Shown: piece by piece, positions 54,234 to 62,886 of the stretch
How the letters are laid out: each line of letters opens with the position of its first letter
Numbering within the stretch: position 1 is the stretch's first letter
Source of the DNA: Geodermatophilus sp. DSM 45219
GTDB taxonomy: Bacteria; Actinomycetota; Actinomycetes; Mycobacteriales; Geodermatophilaceae
NCBI RefSeq assembly: GCF_900104025.1
Contig: NZ_FNIQ01000001.1
Location: forward strand, 558,001-622,000
Direction: 5' to 3'
Length of the DNA stretch: 64,000 nt
Program-made: the position numbers and the translations under genes
Notes under the pieces: model-generated
Database searches by the model: none
What the model was told of the DNA's origin: nothing
What the model saw: the letters and a program-made list of their open reading frames with translations, nothing else

Positions 54234-55744
54234 GCGGACCCCGCACCGGTCGGCTGTACGGCGTCGGGCTGGGCCCCGGCGATCCCGAGCTGGTGACCGT
54301 CAAGGCCGCCCGGCTGATCGCCGCAGCCGACGTCGTGGCCTTCCACGCCGCGCAGCACGGCCGCTCGGTCGCCCGGTCGGTGGCCGCGCCCTACCTGCGC
54401 GCGGGCCAGGTCGAGGAGCTGCTGGTCTACCCGGTGACCACCGAGACCACCGACCACCCCGGGGGCTACCAGGGCGCGATCGACGAGTTCTACGAGGCGG
54501 CGGCGGCCCGGCTGGCCGCGCACCTGGACGCCGGCCGCGACGTCGTCGTCCTCGCTGAGGGGGACCCGTTCTTCTACGGCTCCTACATGCACATGCACAA
54601 GCGACTGGCGCACCGGTACCCGACCGAGGTGGTGCCGGGCGTGACCAGCGTCAGCGGGGCCGCCGCGGCGGTCGGCCGGCCGCTGGTCGAGCGGGACGAG
54701 GTGCTCACCGTGCTGCCGGGCACGCTGCCGGCCGAGGAGCTCGCGGAGTGGCTGGCGACCACGGACGCCGCCGCCGTGATGAAGCTGGGCCGCACGTTCG
54801 GCAACGTGCGGGAGGCGTTCGACGCCGCCGGGGTGCTCGACCGCGCCCTCTACGTCGAGCGGGCCAGCACCAGCCGCCAGCGCACGATGCCGCTGGCCGA
54901 CGTCGACCCGGTGACGGTCCCCTACTTCTCCCTCGCCCTGCTGCCCAGCCCGCTGACCGGCCCGACCCCCGGCTCGGAGCAGCACGACGAGGCGGCACCC
55001 CGCACCGGCGAGGTCGTCGTCGTGGGCCTGGGCCCCGGCCGCCGGTCCTGGACGACGCCGGAAGCCGCCGAGGCGCTGGCCGCCGCCGACGACCTGGTCG
55101 GCTACGGCCCCTACCTGGACCGGGTACCGGCCAACCCGCGGCAGACCCGGTACCCGAGCGACAACCGGGTGGAGGCCGAGCGGGCCGCCCACGCCCTGGA
55201 GCTGGCCCGGTCCGGACGGCGGGTCGCGGTCGTCTCCAGCGGCGACCCCGGCGTCTTCGCGATGGCCGCCGCGGTGCTCGAGGTCGCCGAGCGACCGGAG
55301 TACGCCGGCGTCCCGGTGCGGGTGCTGCCCGGCCTGACCGCCGCGCAGGCCGTCGCCGCCCGGGTCGGCGCGCCGCTGGGGCACGACTTCGCGGTGGTCA
55401 GCCTGTCCGACGTCCGCAAGCCGTGGGACGTCGTCGTGGAGCGGCTGCGCCACGCCTCGGCCGCCGACCTGGTGCTGGCGCTCTACAACCCGCGGTCCAA
55501 GGCCCGCCCGCACCAGCTGGCCGAGGCGCAGGCGGTGCTGCTCGAGGGCCGCAAGCCCGACACGGTGGTCGTCGTCGGCCGGGACGTCGGTGGCCCGGAG
55601 GAGAGCGTCACCGTCACCACGCTCGGCGAGTTCGACCCGGAGACCGTCGACATGCGCTGCTGCGTGATCGTCGGCTCCTCGCAGACCCGGGTCAGCCGCG
55701 GCGGCGCCGTCTACAGCCCACGGACCCACTCCGACGCCTCCTGA
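54230..55744 (+). CDS. cobIJ: Fused precorrin-2 C20-methyltransferase / precorrin-3B C17-methyltransferase
   Basis: A 504-residue fusion of two tetrapyrrole methylases. Residues 1-~240 are Cob[34 protein letters not shown] and [16 protein letters not shown]. Residues ~255-504 are Cob[57 protein letters not shown] and [10 protein letters not shown]. They perform consecutive SAM-dependent steps on either side of CobG. A Pro-rich linker joins them. The fusion is known in actinobacteria. An intergenic repeat begins at its stop codon. Confidence 0.95.
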   Translation: MSGPRTGRLYGVGLGPGDPELVTVKAARLIAAADVVAFHAAQHGRSVARSVAAPYLRAGQVEELLVYPVTTETTDHPGGYQGAIDEFYEAAAARLAAHLDAGRDVVVLAEGDPFFYGSYMHMHKRLAHRYPTEVVPGVTSVSGAAAAVGRPLVERDEVLTVLPGTLPAEELAEWLATTDAAAVMKLGRTFGNVREAFDAAGVLDRALYVERASTSRQRTMPLADVDPVTVPYFSLALLPSPLTGPTPGSEQHDEAAPRTGEVVVVGLGPGRRSWTTPEAAEALAAADDLVGYGPYLDRVPANPRQTRYPSDNRVEAERAAHALELARSGRRVAVVSSGDPGVFAMAAAVLEVAERPEYAGVPVRVLPGLTAAQAVAARVGAPLGHDFAVVSLSDVRKPWDVVVERLRHASAADLVLALYNPRSKARPHQLAEAQAVLLEGRKPDTVVVVGRDVGGPEESVTVTTLGEFDPETVDMRCCVIVGSSQTRVSRGGAVYSPRTHSDAS

Positions 55745-55830
55745 AGGAGGATCCCCGGCGAGGCCCCGTCCAGAGGCTCGCCCCGAGCTTGCGAGGGGTG
55801 AGGAGGACGGGGTCCTTCTGGGGGCCGCGT
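55742..55830 (+). repeat. Dispersed intergenic palindromic element, copy 7 (near-consensus)
   Basis: It begins at the cobIJ stop (TGAAGGAGGATCC), has GGCCCCGTCC (55762-55771), core CCCCGAGCTTGCGAGGGG and GGACGGGGTCC (55805-55815), and ends in GGGGGCC. Confidence 0.8.
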
Positions 55831-55838
55831 GACACTCA

Positions 55839-55854
55839 GTGCCACCGCTGGCAC
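55839..55854 (+). promoter_or_regulatory. Palindrome GTGCCA-N4-TGGCAC upstream of MftD-like gene
   Basis: Six-base arms around CCGC, 75 bases before the MftD-like ATG, with a related TGCCAGTGGC 9 bases further on. A repressor-binding site is plausible but not shown. Confidence 0.35.
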
Positions 55855-55928
55855 GATGACCTGCCAGTGGCGCGCGTCACCCTGAGACGGGACGGTGCCG
55901 ACGGCCGGGCGACCGCGGGAGGGCTTCC

Positions 55929-57098
55929 ATGGCGAGCACCAGGGACTGGTTCGAGACCGTCGAGGAGGCCCAGCACCGCGCGAAGAAGCGGCTGCCGCGA
56001 TCGGTGTACCTGGCGCTGGTCGCCGGCAGCGAGAAGGGGCTGACGGCCACCGACAACGTCGCGGCCTTCGACGAGATCGCCTGGCGCCCGCACGTGGCCG
56101 ACCTGCACGGCAAGCGGGAGCTGGCCACCACGGTGATGGGCCAGGAGGTGTCCATGCCGGTGCTGGTCTCCCCCACCGGCGTGCAGGCGGTGCACCCGGA
56201 CGGCGAGGTGGCGGTCGCCCGCGCGGCCGCCGCCGCGGACGTCGCGATGGGCCTGTCCTCCTTCGCCAGCAAGCCGGTGGAGGAGGTCGGCGCGGCGCAC
56301 TCCAAGCTGTTCTTCCAGATGTACTGGGTCGGCTCGCGGGAGACGATCCTCGCCCGCGCCGAGCGGGCCCGCGCCGCGGGCGCCACGGGCCTGATCATGA
56401 CGCTGGACTGGTCGTTCGCCTCGCGGCGGGACTGGGGCAGCCCGCCGATCCCCGAGAAGATCGACCTCAGGAACGCGATCAAGTTCGCCCCCGAGGTGGT
56501 GCGCAAGCCGCGCTGGCTGGCCACCTACCTGCGCTCGGGCGGCATCCCCGAGCTCAGCGTGCCCAACCTGGCGCTCGGCGGCGAGGACCCGCCCAACTTC
56601 TTCGGCGCCTACGGCCAGTGGATGGGCACCCCGCTGCCCACCTGGGCGGACGTCGCCTGGCTGCGCGAGCAGTGGGGCGGGCCCTTCATGCTCAAGGGGA
56701 TCACCCGGCCCGACGACGCCCGCCGCGCCGTCGACGCCGGCGTCAGCGCCATCTCGGTCTCCACCCACGGCGGCAACAACCTCGACGGGACGCCCGGGGC
56801 GATCCGCTCGCTGCCCGGCGTGGTCGACGCGGTCGGCGACCAGGTCGAGGTGCTCATGGACGGCGGCGTGCGCCGCGGCGGCGACGTCGTCAAGGCGATG
56901 GCCTTGGGCGCCAAGGCCGTCATGATCGGCCGCGCGTACCTGTGGGGCATGGCCGCGAACGGCGAGCGCGGCGTGCAGAACGTGCTGGCGATCCTCCGGC
57001 AGGGCATCGACGAGGCGCTGCTCGGGCTGGGCAAGGCGTCGGTGCACGACCTCACCCGGGAGGACGTCGTCCTGCCGCCGGGCTTCACCCGCAGCTGA
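55929..57098 (+). CDS. mftD: MftD-like FMN-dependent alpha-hydroxy-acid dehydrogenase family protein
   Basis: A 389-residue (S)-2-hydroxy-acid oxidase fold. It starts DWFETVEEAQHRAKKRLP, and carries STHGGNNLDGTP near residue 278, where the active-site His is kept and the Arg seen in lactate oxidases is replaced by Asn. GRAYLWGMAANGERGVQNVL ends the FMN region. These features match MftD, which finishes the redox core of mycofactocin. No mftA, mftB, mftC or mftR gene is nearby, so this is an orphan copy. GGGAGGG lies six bases before the ATG. A lactate-dehydrogenase-like role is the alternative. Confidence 0.85.
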   Translation: MASTRDWFETVEEAQHRAKKRLPRSVYLALVAGSEKGLTATDNVAAFDEIAWRPHVADLHGKRELATTVMGQEVSMPVLVSPTGVQAVHPDGEVAVARAAAAADVAMGLSSFASKPVEEVGAAHSKLFFQMYWVGSRETILARAERARAAGATGLIMTLDWSFASRRDWGSPPIPEKIDLRNAIKFAPEVVRKPRWLATYLRSGGIPELSVPNLALGGEDPPNFFGAYGQWMGTPLPTWADVAWLREQWGGPFMLKGITRPDDARRAVDAGVSAISVSTHGGNNLDGTPGAIRSLPGVVDAVGDQVEVLMDGGVRRGGDVVKAMALGAKAVMIGRAYLWGMAANGERGVQNVLAILRQGIDEALLGLGKASVHDLTREDVVLPPGFTRS

Positions 57099-57100
57099 GC

Positions 57101-57120
57101 CGCCCGACCCGCCGGGCGGC
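57101..57120. terminator. Hairpin between MftD-like gene and MFS gene
   Basis: CCGCCCG and CGGGCGG flank ACCCGC, starting three bases after the MftD-like stop and ending five bases before the MFS ATG. It could terminate or attenuate. Confidence 0.5.
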
Positions 57121-57124
57121 GGGA

Positions 57125-58375
57125 ATGCGGTCGGGGCGGGCGGGCTTGCGCAGTGGCGTGCCCGCCCTCCGCTCGTCCCGGGCCGCGACGTTCTGGACCG
57201 CCGCCGCGCTGCTGGTCCTGGTGCTGGCTGCCTCGGCCGCCCCCTCACCGCTGTACCGGGTCTACCAGGAGCGCTTCGGCTTCTCCTCCGGCGTGCTGAC
57301 GGCCGTCTTCGGCATCTACGCCTTCGCCCTGCTGGGCGCACTGCTCGTCGTCGGCCGGCTGTCCGACCACGTGGGACGACGGCCCGTGCTGGTCGCCGGG
57401 CTGCTGCTGCAGGTGGCCGCCAGCCTGCTGTTCCTCTCCGCCGACGGGGTGGGCTGGCTGCTGACCGCGCGCGTGGTGCAGGGCCTGTCGGTCGGGGCGC
57501 TCACCGGGACGCTGGGGGCCATCCTCCTGGACTCCCAGCGCAGCGACCGGCCGAGGGCCGCGCTGCTCAACAGTGCGTCGCCAGGCGTCGGCCTGGCGCT
57601 CGGTGCGGTCGCGGCCGGGCTGGCCATCGAGGGGCTGGGCGCCCCCACCGCCTGGGTGTTCGGCGTGCTGGCGGTGCTCTTCTCGCTCGCCGTGCTGGTC
57701 GTCGTCCCGCTCCTGCCCGAGACCTCGCCGCGGGTGCCCGGCGCGCTGGCGTCGCTGCGCCCGCGCGTGCACGTACCCGCCGCCCAGCGCGCCGCCTTCG
57801 TCGTCGCGACACCGTGCCTCGTGGCGCTGTGGGCGCTGGGCGGGCTGTACCTCTCGCTGGGCCCGTCACTGGCGGCCGGCGTCTTCGGCATCGAGGACCA
57901 CCTGGTGGGCAGCCTGCTGCTGGTGGCGGTCAACGGCACCGGCGCGATCGCCTCGGTGGCGCTCTGGCGGACCGAGCCGAGCACCGCGATGCTCCTCGGC
58001 TGCCTGGTCTTCGCCACCGGGGTCGGCGGCACCGTCGTCTCGCTGACCACCGGCAACACCGCCCTGTTCTTCACCGCGGCGGCCGTCTCCGGCTTCGGCT
58101 TCGGCGCCGCCTTCGTCGGGGCGATCGCCACGGTGACCCGCGGGGTGGCGGCGGGGGAGCGCGGGGGGCTCCTCTCCAGCGTCTTCGTCGTCGGCTACCT
58201 CGCCTTCAGCATCCCCGCCATGGCCGCCGGGCTGGCGGCGAGCCAGGTGGGGTTGCGGCCCACCGGCCAGGTGTACGGCGCCGCCGTCGCCGTCCTCGCC
58301 GTCGCGGCCGCGGTCGGGTTGCTGCGCGTGCGACGCCGCGCCACGGAACGGCGTCCCCAGCCGGTCGCCATGTAA
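57125..58375 (+). CDS. Major facilitator superfamily transporter
   Basis: A 416-residue membrane protein with about 12 spans. The MFS loop 2-3 motif is GRLSDHVGRRPVLVAG near residue 78. The first span begins TFWTAAALLVLVLAASAAPSPLYRVYQ and a long central loop follows ETSPRV. It is of the drug/metabolite efflux type; the substrate is unknown. ATG 57125 is used; GTG 57158 is an alternative start. Likely read with the MftD-like gene if the hairpin between them is passed. Confidence 0.9.
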   Translation: MRSGRAGLRSGVPALRSSRAATFWTAAALLVLVLAASAAPSPLYRVYQERFGFSSGVLTAVFGIYAFALLGALLVVGRLSDHVGRRPVLVAGLLLQVAASLLFLSADGVGWLLTARVVQGLSVGALTGTLGAILLDSQRSDRPRAALLNSASPGVGLALGAVAAGLAIEGLGAPTAWVFGVLAVLFSLAVLVVVPLLPETSPRVPGALASLRPRVHVPAAQRAAFVVATPCLVALWALGGLYLSLGPSLAAGVFGIEDHLVGSLLLVAVNGTGAIASVALWRTEPSTAMLLGCLVFATGVGGTVVSLTTGNTALFFTAAAVSGFGFGAAFVGAIATVTRGVAAGERGGLLSSVFVVGYLAFSIPAMAAGLAASQVGLRPTGQVYGAAVAVLAVAAAVGLLRVRRRATERRPQPVAM

Positions 58376-58388
58376 CGACCTCGCGGCG

Positions 58389-58406
58389 GGCCCCTGCAAG
58401 GGGGCC
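58389..58406. terminator. Hairpin between convergent MFS and reductase genes
   Basis: GGCCCC and GGGGCC flank TGCAAG, between the two stops. The stretch resembles the GGCCCCCTCGCAGGGCCCC part of the intergenic repeat at 45067, so it may be a short relic of that family. Confidence 0.5.
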
Positions 58407-58410
58407 GGGC

Positions 58411-59019
58411 TCAGCTGTAGGGGTCGGCCTTGAGCAAGCGGGCCAGGTGGGCGGCGTTGGCCCCCAGCGTGGACGTCGTCGAGGCGACCGCCTCCGGCGT
58501 CTCGTCCAGGTCCAGGTAGTCGCGGCCGCCCATCGCCTCGTCGTTCCAGTACGTGCCGCCCTGGGACGGGATGGTGAAGCCGATGTCGTTGAGCCCCTGC
58601 ATCAGGTCGGCGGTGATCTTGTGCGCGCCGTCCTCGTTGCCGACGACGGCGGTCACGGCCACCGTGCCGGCGATCAGCGGGCGGCCGGAGTCGTCGGTCT
58701 CGGACAGCTCGCCGTCCAGCCGCTCGAGCACCCGCTGGGCGACGCTGCTCATGTGACCGACCCACGTCGGGGTGGCGACGACCAGGATGTCGGCGGCCAG
58801 CAGCTTCTCCCGGATGGCCGGCCACTCGTCGCCCTCGCCCATGTCGACCTCGACGCCGGGCTTCACGTCGTGGTCGACCACGCGGACGACCTCACCGGTC
58901 ACGCCGTCCCCCAGGGCGTCCAGCACCTCCCGGGCCATCTTCTCGCTGCTGGAGGGCGCGGGCGAGGGCTTGAGGCTGCACACGAGGGCGAGGGCACGGA
59001 GGGACACGGTCTCGGTCAT
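58411..59019 (-). CDS. Flavodoxin-fold NAD(P)H:FMN-type reductase
   Basis: A 202-residue protein of the flavodoxin/NADPH-dependent FMN reductase fold. ALALVCSLKPSPAPSSSEKMA resembles the phosphate-binding loop, ADILVVATPTWVGHMSSVAQRVLERLDGEL the flavin-edge region, and VTAVVGNEDGAHKITADLMQGLNDIGFTIP the third strand-turn. The redox partner is unknown. ATG 59019 follows GCGAGG; the frame extends to 59064 but without support. Confidence 0.85.
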   Translation of the reverse strand: MTETVSLRALALVCSLKPSPAPSSSEKMAREVLDALGDGVTGEVVRVVDHDVKPGVEVDMGEGDEWPAIREKLLAADILVVATPTWVGHMSSVAQRVLERLDGELSETDDSGRPLIAGTVAVTAVVGNEDGAHKITADLMQGLNDIGFTIPSQGGTYWNDEAMGGRDYLDLDETPEAVASTTSTLGANAAHLARLLKADPYS

Positions 59020-59128
59020 GACCTCGCCCGTGCCCGACCCGGTGGTCCGGCACACCCGTGTCATCCACCCGTCATCCGGCCGGGCCGGTCAGCGCAGCAC
59101 GGCGTCCAGGAAGCCCGGCACCCGCTGC

Positions 59129-59815
59129 TCAGCCGCTCCTCAGCACGGTCAGCACCTCCGCGGGGGTGGCGGCGACCGCGGCGGCCCCGGCCTCCGCGAG
59201 CTCGCCGGGCGGCGCGGGGCCCCAGCCGGCACCGATGCAGGGCAGCCCGTGCGCCGCCGCGCCGAGCACGTCGTGCGCCCGGTCGCCGACCAGCACCGGC
59301 CGCTCGCCGTCCGGGTGCGCCGCCAGCGCGGCGGCGACCACCTGGTCCTTGTGCCGGACGGTGCCGTCGAAGGTGGCGCCGTGCACCGAGGCGAAGAAGC
59401 CGTCGAGCCCGCCGTGTGCCAGCAGCCGGACGGCGAAGGGCTCGGGCTTGCTGGTCGCGACGGCGAGCGTGGCGCCGGCCCGGGTCAGCGCGGCCAGCAG
59501 CGCGGGGACGCCGGGGTACACGGTCGCCCGGAGCAGCGCGCCGGCGGAGTGGTGCGCGCGATAGGCGGCCACCGCCCGCGGGACGTCGTCCACCGGGACG
59601 CCGAGCACCAGGGCGAAGCCGTCCTCCAGCGGTGGGCCGACCATGCCGCGCAGCTGCTCGGGGGTGGGCTCGGGCCGGCCCAGCTCGGCGGCCGCGACGC
59701 GCACCGAGGCCCAGATGCCCGGCGTGGAGTCCACCAGGGTGCCGTCGAGGTCGAACAGGATGAGACGACCGGCCAGCCCCTGGTGCGCAGCGCGGTCAGC
59801 TGCTTCGCTCTTCAA
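59129..59815 (-). CDS. HAD family hydrolase, phosphoglycolate phosphatase-like
   Basis: A 228-residue HAD hydrolase. The nucleophile motif is ILFDLDGTLVDS near residue 20; the cap follows; motif II lies in LAVATSKPEP and motif III/IV in VLVGDRAHDVLGA. It resembles Gph and PpaX-type phosphatases; substrate not known. The start is a TTG at 59815 with AGGGAGAGG just upstream. No ATG or GTG lies suitably close. A tail-like reading EQRVPGFLDAVLR just after its stop may be a relic of another gene. Confidence 0.85.
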   Translation of the reverse strand: MKSEAADRAAHQGLAGRLILFDLDGTLVDSTPGIWASVRVAAAELGRPEPTPEQLRGMVGPPLEDGFALVLGVPVDDVPRAVAAYRAHHSAGALLRATVYPGVPALLAALTRAGATLAVATSKPEPFAVRLLAHGGLDGFFASVHGATFDGTVRHKDQVVAAALAAHPDGERPVLVGDRAHDVLGAAAHGLPCIGAGWGPAPPGELAEAGAAAVAATPAEVLTVLRSG

Positions 59816-59853
59816 GCACCTCTCCCTGCCGTCGTCCGCCCCGGAGGACCCGT

Positions 59854-60243
59854 ATGACCCGGACCCGCGACACCGCCGCGACCGCCCCCTCGACCCTCCG
59901 GGCGGTGCAGGCCACCGCCGCGCTGGCCCTGCTCGTGCTGCTCTGGCAGTTCGTCTCCGCCGGCCGGATCATGGTCGGCGAGGACGCGACCGGCGGCCAC
60001 GGCGCCGGGGCGATCGCCCTGCACGCCACCACCGGCCTGCTCCTGCTCGCCACCGTGCTGCACGGACGGCGCACGCGGGTCTGGTGGCCGGCCGCGCTGG
60101 CCGGGGCGGTCTTCGTGCTCACCTTCGTGCAGGCCGCGCTGGGCAGCTCGGGTTCGATCACGACGCACGTCCCGCTGGCCCTGGTGCTCACCGTGGGCAC
60201 GGCGTGGCTGGCGGCATGGTCGTTCCGCCCAACCGCCCCCTGA
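59854..60243 (+). CDS. Small four-span membrane protein, unknown
   Basis: A 129-residue protein with four hydrophobic helices (about 20-36, 53-70, 77-96 and 105-123). Histidines lie at the helix edges (GHGAGAIALH; VLHGRR), and a heme or metal role cannot be excluded. No family recognised. ATG 59854 has GGAGGA six bases upstream. Its last 56 bases overlap the end of cobK on the opposite strand. Confidence 0.75.
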   Translation: MTRTRDTAATAPSTLRAVQATAALALLVLLWQFVSAGRIMVGEDATGGHGAGAIALHATTGLLLLATVLHGRRTRVWWPAALAGAVFVLTFVQAALGSSGSITTHVPLALVLTVGTAWLAAWSFRPTAP

Positions 60244-60988
60244 GCCAGGCCGCGGCCTCCTCGACGGTCGCGACCACCGGCACGCCGGCGGGCAGCGGGG
60301 GGCGGCGGACCAGCACCACCGGGACGCCGAGCTGCCGGGCCGCGGTCAGCTTGGCCGCGGTCATCGGCCCGCCGCTGTCCTTGGTGACGAGGACGTCGAC
60401 GCCGTGCGCGGTCATCAGCGCCCGCTCGTCCTCCACGGTGAACGGCCCGCGGGCGAGGACCACCGTGGCCTGCGCCGGCAGCGGCGGCCCGGGCGGGTCG
60501 ACCGAGCGGACGACGCAGTGGGCGGTGAGCCCGGCGAAGGCCGCCAGCCCCTGCCGGCCCGTGGTCAGGAACACCGAGCGGCAGCCGGCGACCGCCGCCG
60601 CGGCCTGCTCGAGGGTGTCCACCCACCGCCAGTCGTCGCCGGGGCGCGCGGTCCAGCCGGGGCGCTGCAGCCGCAGCACCGGGGTGCCGGTGGCCGCGGC
60701 CGCCTCCGCCGCGTGCGCGGTCATGGTGGCGGCGAAGGGGTGGGTGGCGTCCACCAGCGCGGCGACCCCGTCCAGCGCGGCCGCGAGGCCCGCGGCGCCG
60801 CCGAAGCCGCCGATGCGCACCTCCCCGGCCGGGAGCACGGGGTCGGCGACCCGGCCGGCCAGCGAGCTGAGCACGTCGACGCCCTCGGCGACCAACCGCG
60901 CGGCGAGCCGCCGCGCCTCCGCCGTCCCGCCGAGGACCAGCACCCGGCCGGTGCCGAGCTCGCCGCGCGACCTCCCGGGCTCGGTCAC
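60188..60988 (-). CDS. cobK: Precorrin-6A reductase
   Basis: CobK reduces precorrin-6A to precorrin-6B with NADPH. The 266 residues have VLVLGGTAEARRLAARL, SSLAGRV, IGGFGGAAGLAAAL, VDATHPFAATMTAHA, VFLTTGRQGLAAFA and the C-terminal VLVTKDSGGPMTAAKL. It is divergent from cbiD with only 26 bp between starts and converges on the small membrane gene with 56 bases of overlap. Confidence 0.95.
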   Translation of the reverse strand: MTEPGRSRGELGTGRVLVLGGTAEARRLAARLVAEGVDVLSSLAGRVADPVLPAGEVRIGGFGGAAGLAAALDGVAALVDATHPFAATMTAHAAEAAAATGTPVLRLQRPGWTARPGDDWRWVDTLEQAAAAVAGCRSVFLTTGRQGLAAFAGLTAHCVVRSVDPPGPPLPAQATVVLARGPFTVEDERALMTAHGVDVLVTKDSGGPMTAAKLTAARQLGVPVVLVRRPPLPAGVPVVATVEEAAAWLRGRLGGTTMPPATPCPR

Positions 60989-61014
60989 CGGCCCGGCCCG
61001 TGCATGCTGACCAG

Positions 61015-62106
61015 GTGAGCGGGGCGGGGCGCGAGGGCGGCACGGGGCTGCGCCACGGCTGGACGACCGGCGCCTGCGCCACCGCCGCCACGACCGCCGC
61101 GTACACCGCGCTGCTCACCGGCGAGTTCCCCGACCCCGTCACCATCGACCTGCCGCACGACAAGCACCCGGCGTTCGCGCTGGCGCGGGAGTGGCTCGGG
61201 GACGGCGAGGCGGGCGCCGGGATCGTCAAGGACGCCGGCGACGACCCCGACGTCACCCACGGTGCCCTGGTCTCGGCCCGGGTCACCCGGGGCGAGCCCG
61301 GGTCCGGCGTCGTCTTCCGCGCCGGCGAGGGCGTCGGCACGGTGACCAAGCCCGGACTGCCGCTGCCGGTCGGCGAGCCGGCCATCAACCCGATGCCCCG
61401 GCAGTTCGTCCGCGGGCACGTCGCCGCGGTCGCGGCGCGGCACGGCGGCACCGGGGACGTCGTGGTCGAGGTGTCGGTGGAGAACGGCGCGGAGCTGGCC
61501 CGCAAGACGTGGAACCCGCGGCTGGGCATCCTCGGCGGGCTGTCGATCCTGGGGACGACGGGCGTCGTCGTCCCCTACTCGTGCTCGTCGTGGATCGACT
61601 CGATCCGCCGCGGCATCGACGTCGCCCGCGCGGCCGGGCGGGAGCACGTGGCCGGGTGCACCGGCTCGACCAGCGAGCGGGTGGTCACCGAGCTGTACGG
61701 GCTGCCCGAGGACGCGCTGCTCGACATGGGCGACTTCGCCGGCGCGGTGCTCAAGTACCTGCGCCGCCACCCGGTGCCCCGGCTGACCGTCGCCGGCGGC
61801 ATCGGGAAGCTGGCCAAGCTCGCCGACGGCCACCTCGACCTGCACTCCGGCCGCTCGCAGGTGTCCCCTGCGTCGCTGGCCGCGATGGTGCGCGACGCCG
61901 GCGGGTCGGCGGAGCTGGTCGAGGGGGTGCGCGGGGCGAACACCGCGCTCCACGCGCTGCAGCAGTGCCAGGCGGCCGGGCTGCCGCTGGGCGACCTGGT
62001 GGCCGCCGGCGCCCGGGAGACGGCGCTCGGCGTGCTCCGCGGGGCGCCGGTCGAGGTGGACGTCGTGGTCATCGACCGCGCCGGCACCGTGGTGGGTCAC
62101 GCCTGA
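61015..62106 (+). CDS. cbiD: Cobalt-precorrin-5B (C1)-methyltransferase
   Basis: CbiD methylates C-1 in the pathway branch normally called anaerobic. The 363 residues start LRHGWTTGACATAATTAAY, include INPMPRQFVRGHVAAVA (normally NPVPR), VENGAELARKTWNPRLGILGG (usual GISILGTTG follows), and AGCTGSTSERV. GTG 61015 is chosen because it puts the conserved region near residue 13; GTG 61000 is an alternative. It overlaps the end of cobM by ten bases. CobF, the usual aerobic C-1 methylase, is not in the window. Confidence 0.95.
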   Translation: MSGAGREGGTGLRHGWTTGACATAATTAAYTALLTGEFPDPVTIDLPHDKHPAFALAREWLGDGEAGAGIVKDAGDDPDVTHGALVSARVTRGEPGSGVVFRAGEGVGTVTKPGLPLPVGEPAINPMPRQFVRGHVAAVAARHGGTGDVVVEVSVENGAELARKTWNPRLGILGGLSILGTTGVVVPYSCSSWIDSIRRGIDVARAAGREHVAGCTGSTSERVVTELYGLPEDALLDMGDFAGAVLKYLRRHPVPRLTVAGGIGKLAKLADGHLDLHSGRSQVSPASLAAMVRDAGGSAELVEGVRGANTALHALQQCQAAGLPLGDLVAAGARETALGVLRGAPVEVDVVVIDRAGTVVGHA

Positions 62107-62846
62107 CCTCGGCATCGGGTCGTCGAGTAGAGGTGGCTGTCGGGGAACTCCGCCGCCGCGAGCACCGGGCCGACGACGACGACCGCCGTCCGCCTGACCC
62201 CGGCCGCCTCCACCTGGCCGGCGATGTCGGCGAGCGTGCCGCGCAGCACCAGCTCGTCGTCCCGGCTGGCGCGGGCCACCACGGCGACCGGGCCGTCGTC
62301 GCCGTAGTGCTCGGCCAGCTCTGGCGCGAGCTCGGCGATCCGCTGGACGGCGAGGTGCAGCACCAGCGTCGCGCCGGTCGCGGCGTAGGCGGCGAGCTGC
62401 TCACCCGGCGGCATGGGGGTGGACCGGGCGCTGGTCCGGGTGAGGACGACGGTCTGCCCGACCCCGGGTACGGTCAGCTCCCGCTTGAGCGCCGCGGCGG
62501 CGGCCGCGAACGCCGGCACCCCGGGCACGACCTCGTAGGGCACCCCGGCCGCGTCCAGCCGGCGCATCTGCTCGGCCATGGCGCTCCAGATCGACGGGTC
62601 CCCGGAGTGCAGCCGGGCCACGTCGAGGCCCGCCTCGTGCGCGGCGACCAGCTCGGCGGTGATCCGGTCGAGGTCCAGGTCGGCGGTGTCGACCAGCCGG
62701 GCACCGGCGGGCGCGGTGTCCAGCAGTTCGCGGGGCACCAGCGCACCGGCGTACAGGCACACCGGGGCGGCCGCGATGACGCGCGCCGCCCGCAGCGTGA
62801 CCAGGTCCGCCGCACCCGGCCCCGCCCCGATGAAGAACACGGTCAC
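62097..62846 (-). CDS. cobM: Precorrin-4 C11-methyltransferase
   Basis: CobM methylates C-11 of precorrin-4 with SAM. The 249 residues have VFFIGAGPGAADLVTLRAARVI, CLYAGALVP, ARLHSGDPSIWSAMAEQM, VVPGVPAFAAAAAAL and LTRTSARSTPMP, a typical CobM/CbiF set. It lies 40 bp downstream of cobL on the same strand and overlaps the end of cbiD. Confidence 0.96.
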   Translation of the reverse strand: MTVFFIGAGPGAADLVTLRAARVIAAAPVCLYAGALVPRELLDTAPAGARLVDTADLDLDRITAELVAAHEAGLDVARLHSGDPSIWSAMAEQMRRLDAAGVPYEVVPGVPAFAAAAAALKRELTVPGVGQTVVLTRTSARSTPMPPGEQLAAYAATGATLVLHLAVQRIAELAPELAEHYGDDGPVAVVARASRDDELVLRGTLADIAGQVEAAGVRRTAVVVVGPVLAAAEFPDSHLYSTTRCRGQA

Positions 62847-62886
62847 GGCACTGCCTTCCGCGCGCAGGAGGCACCGTGCGGGCCCC

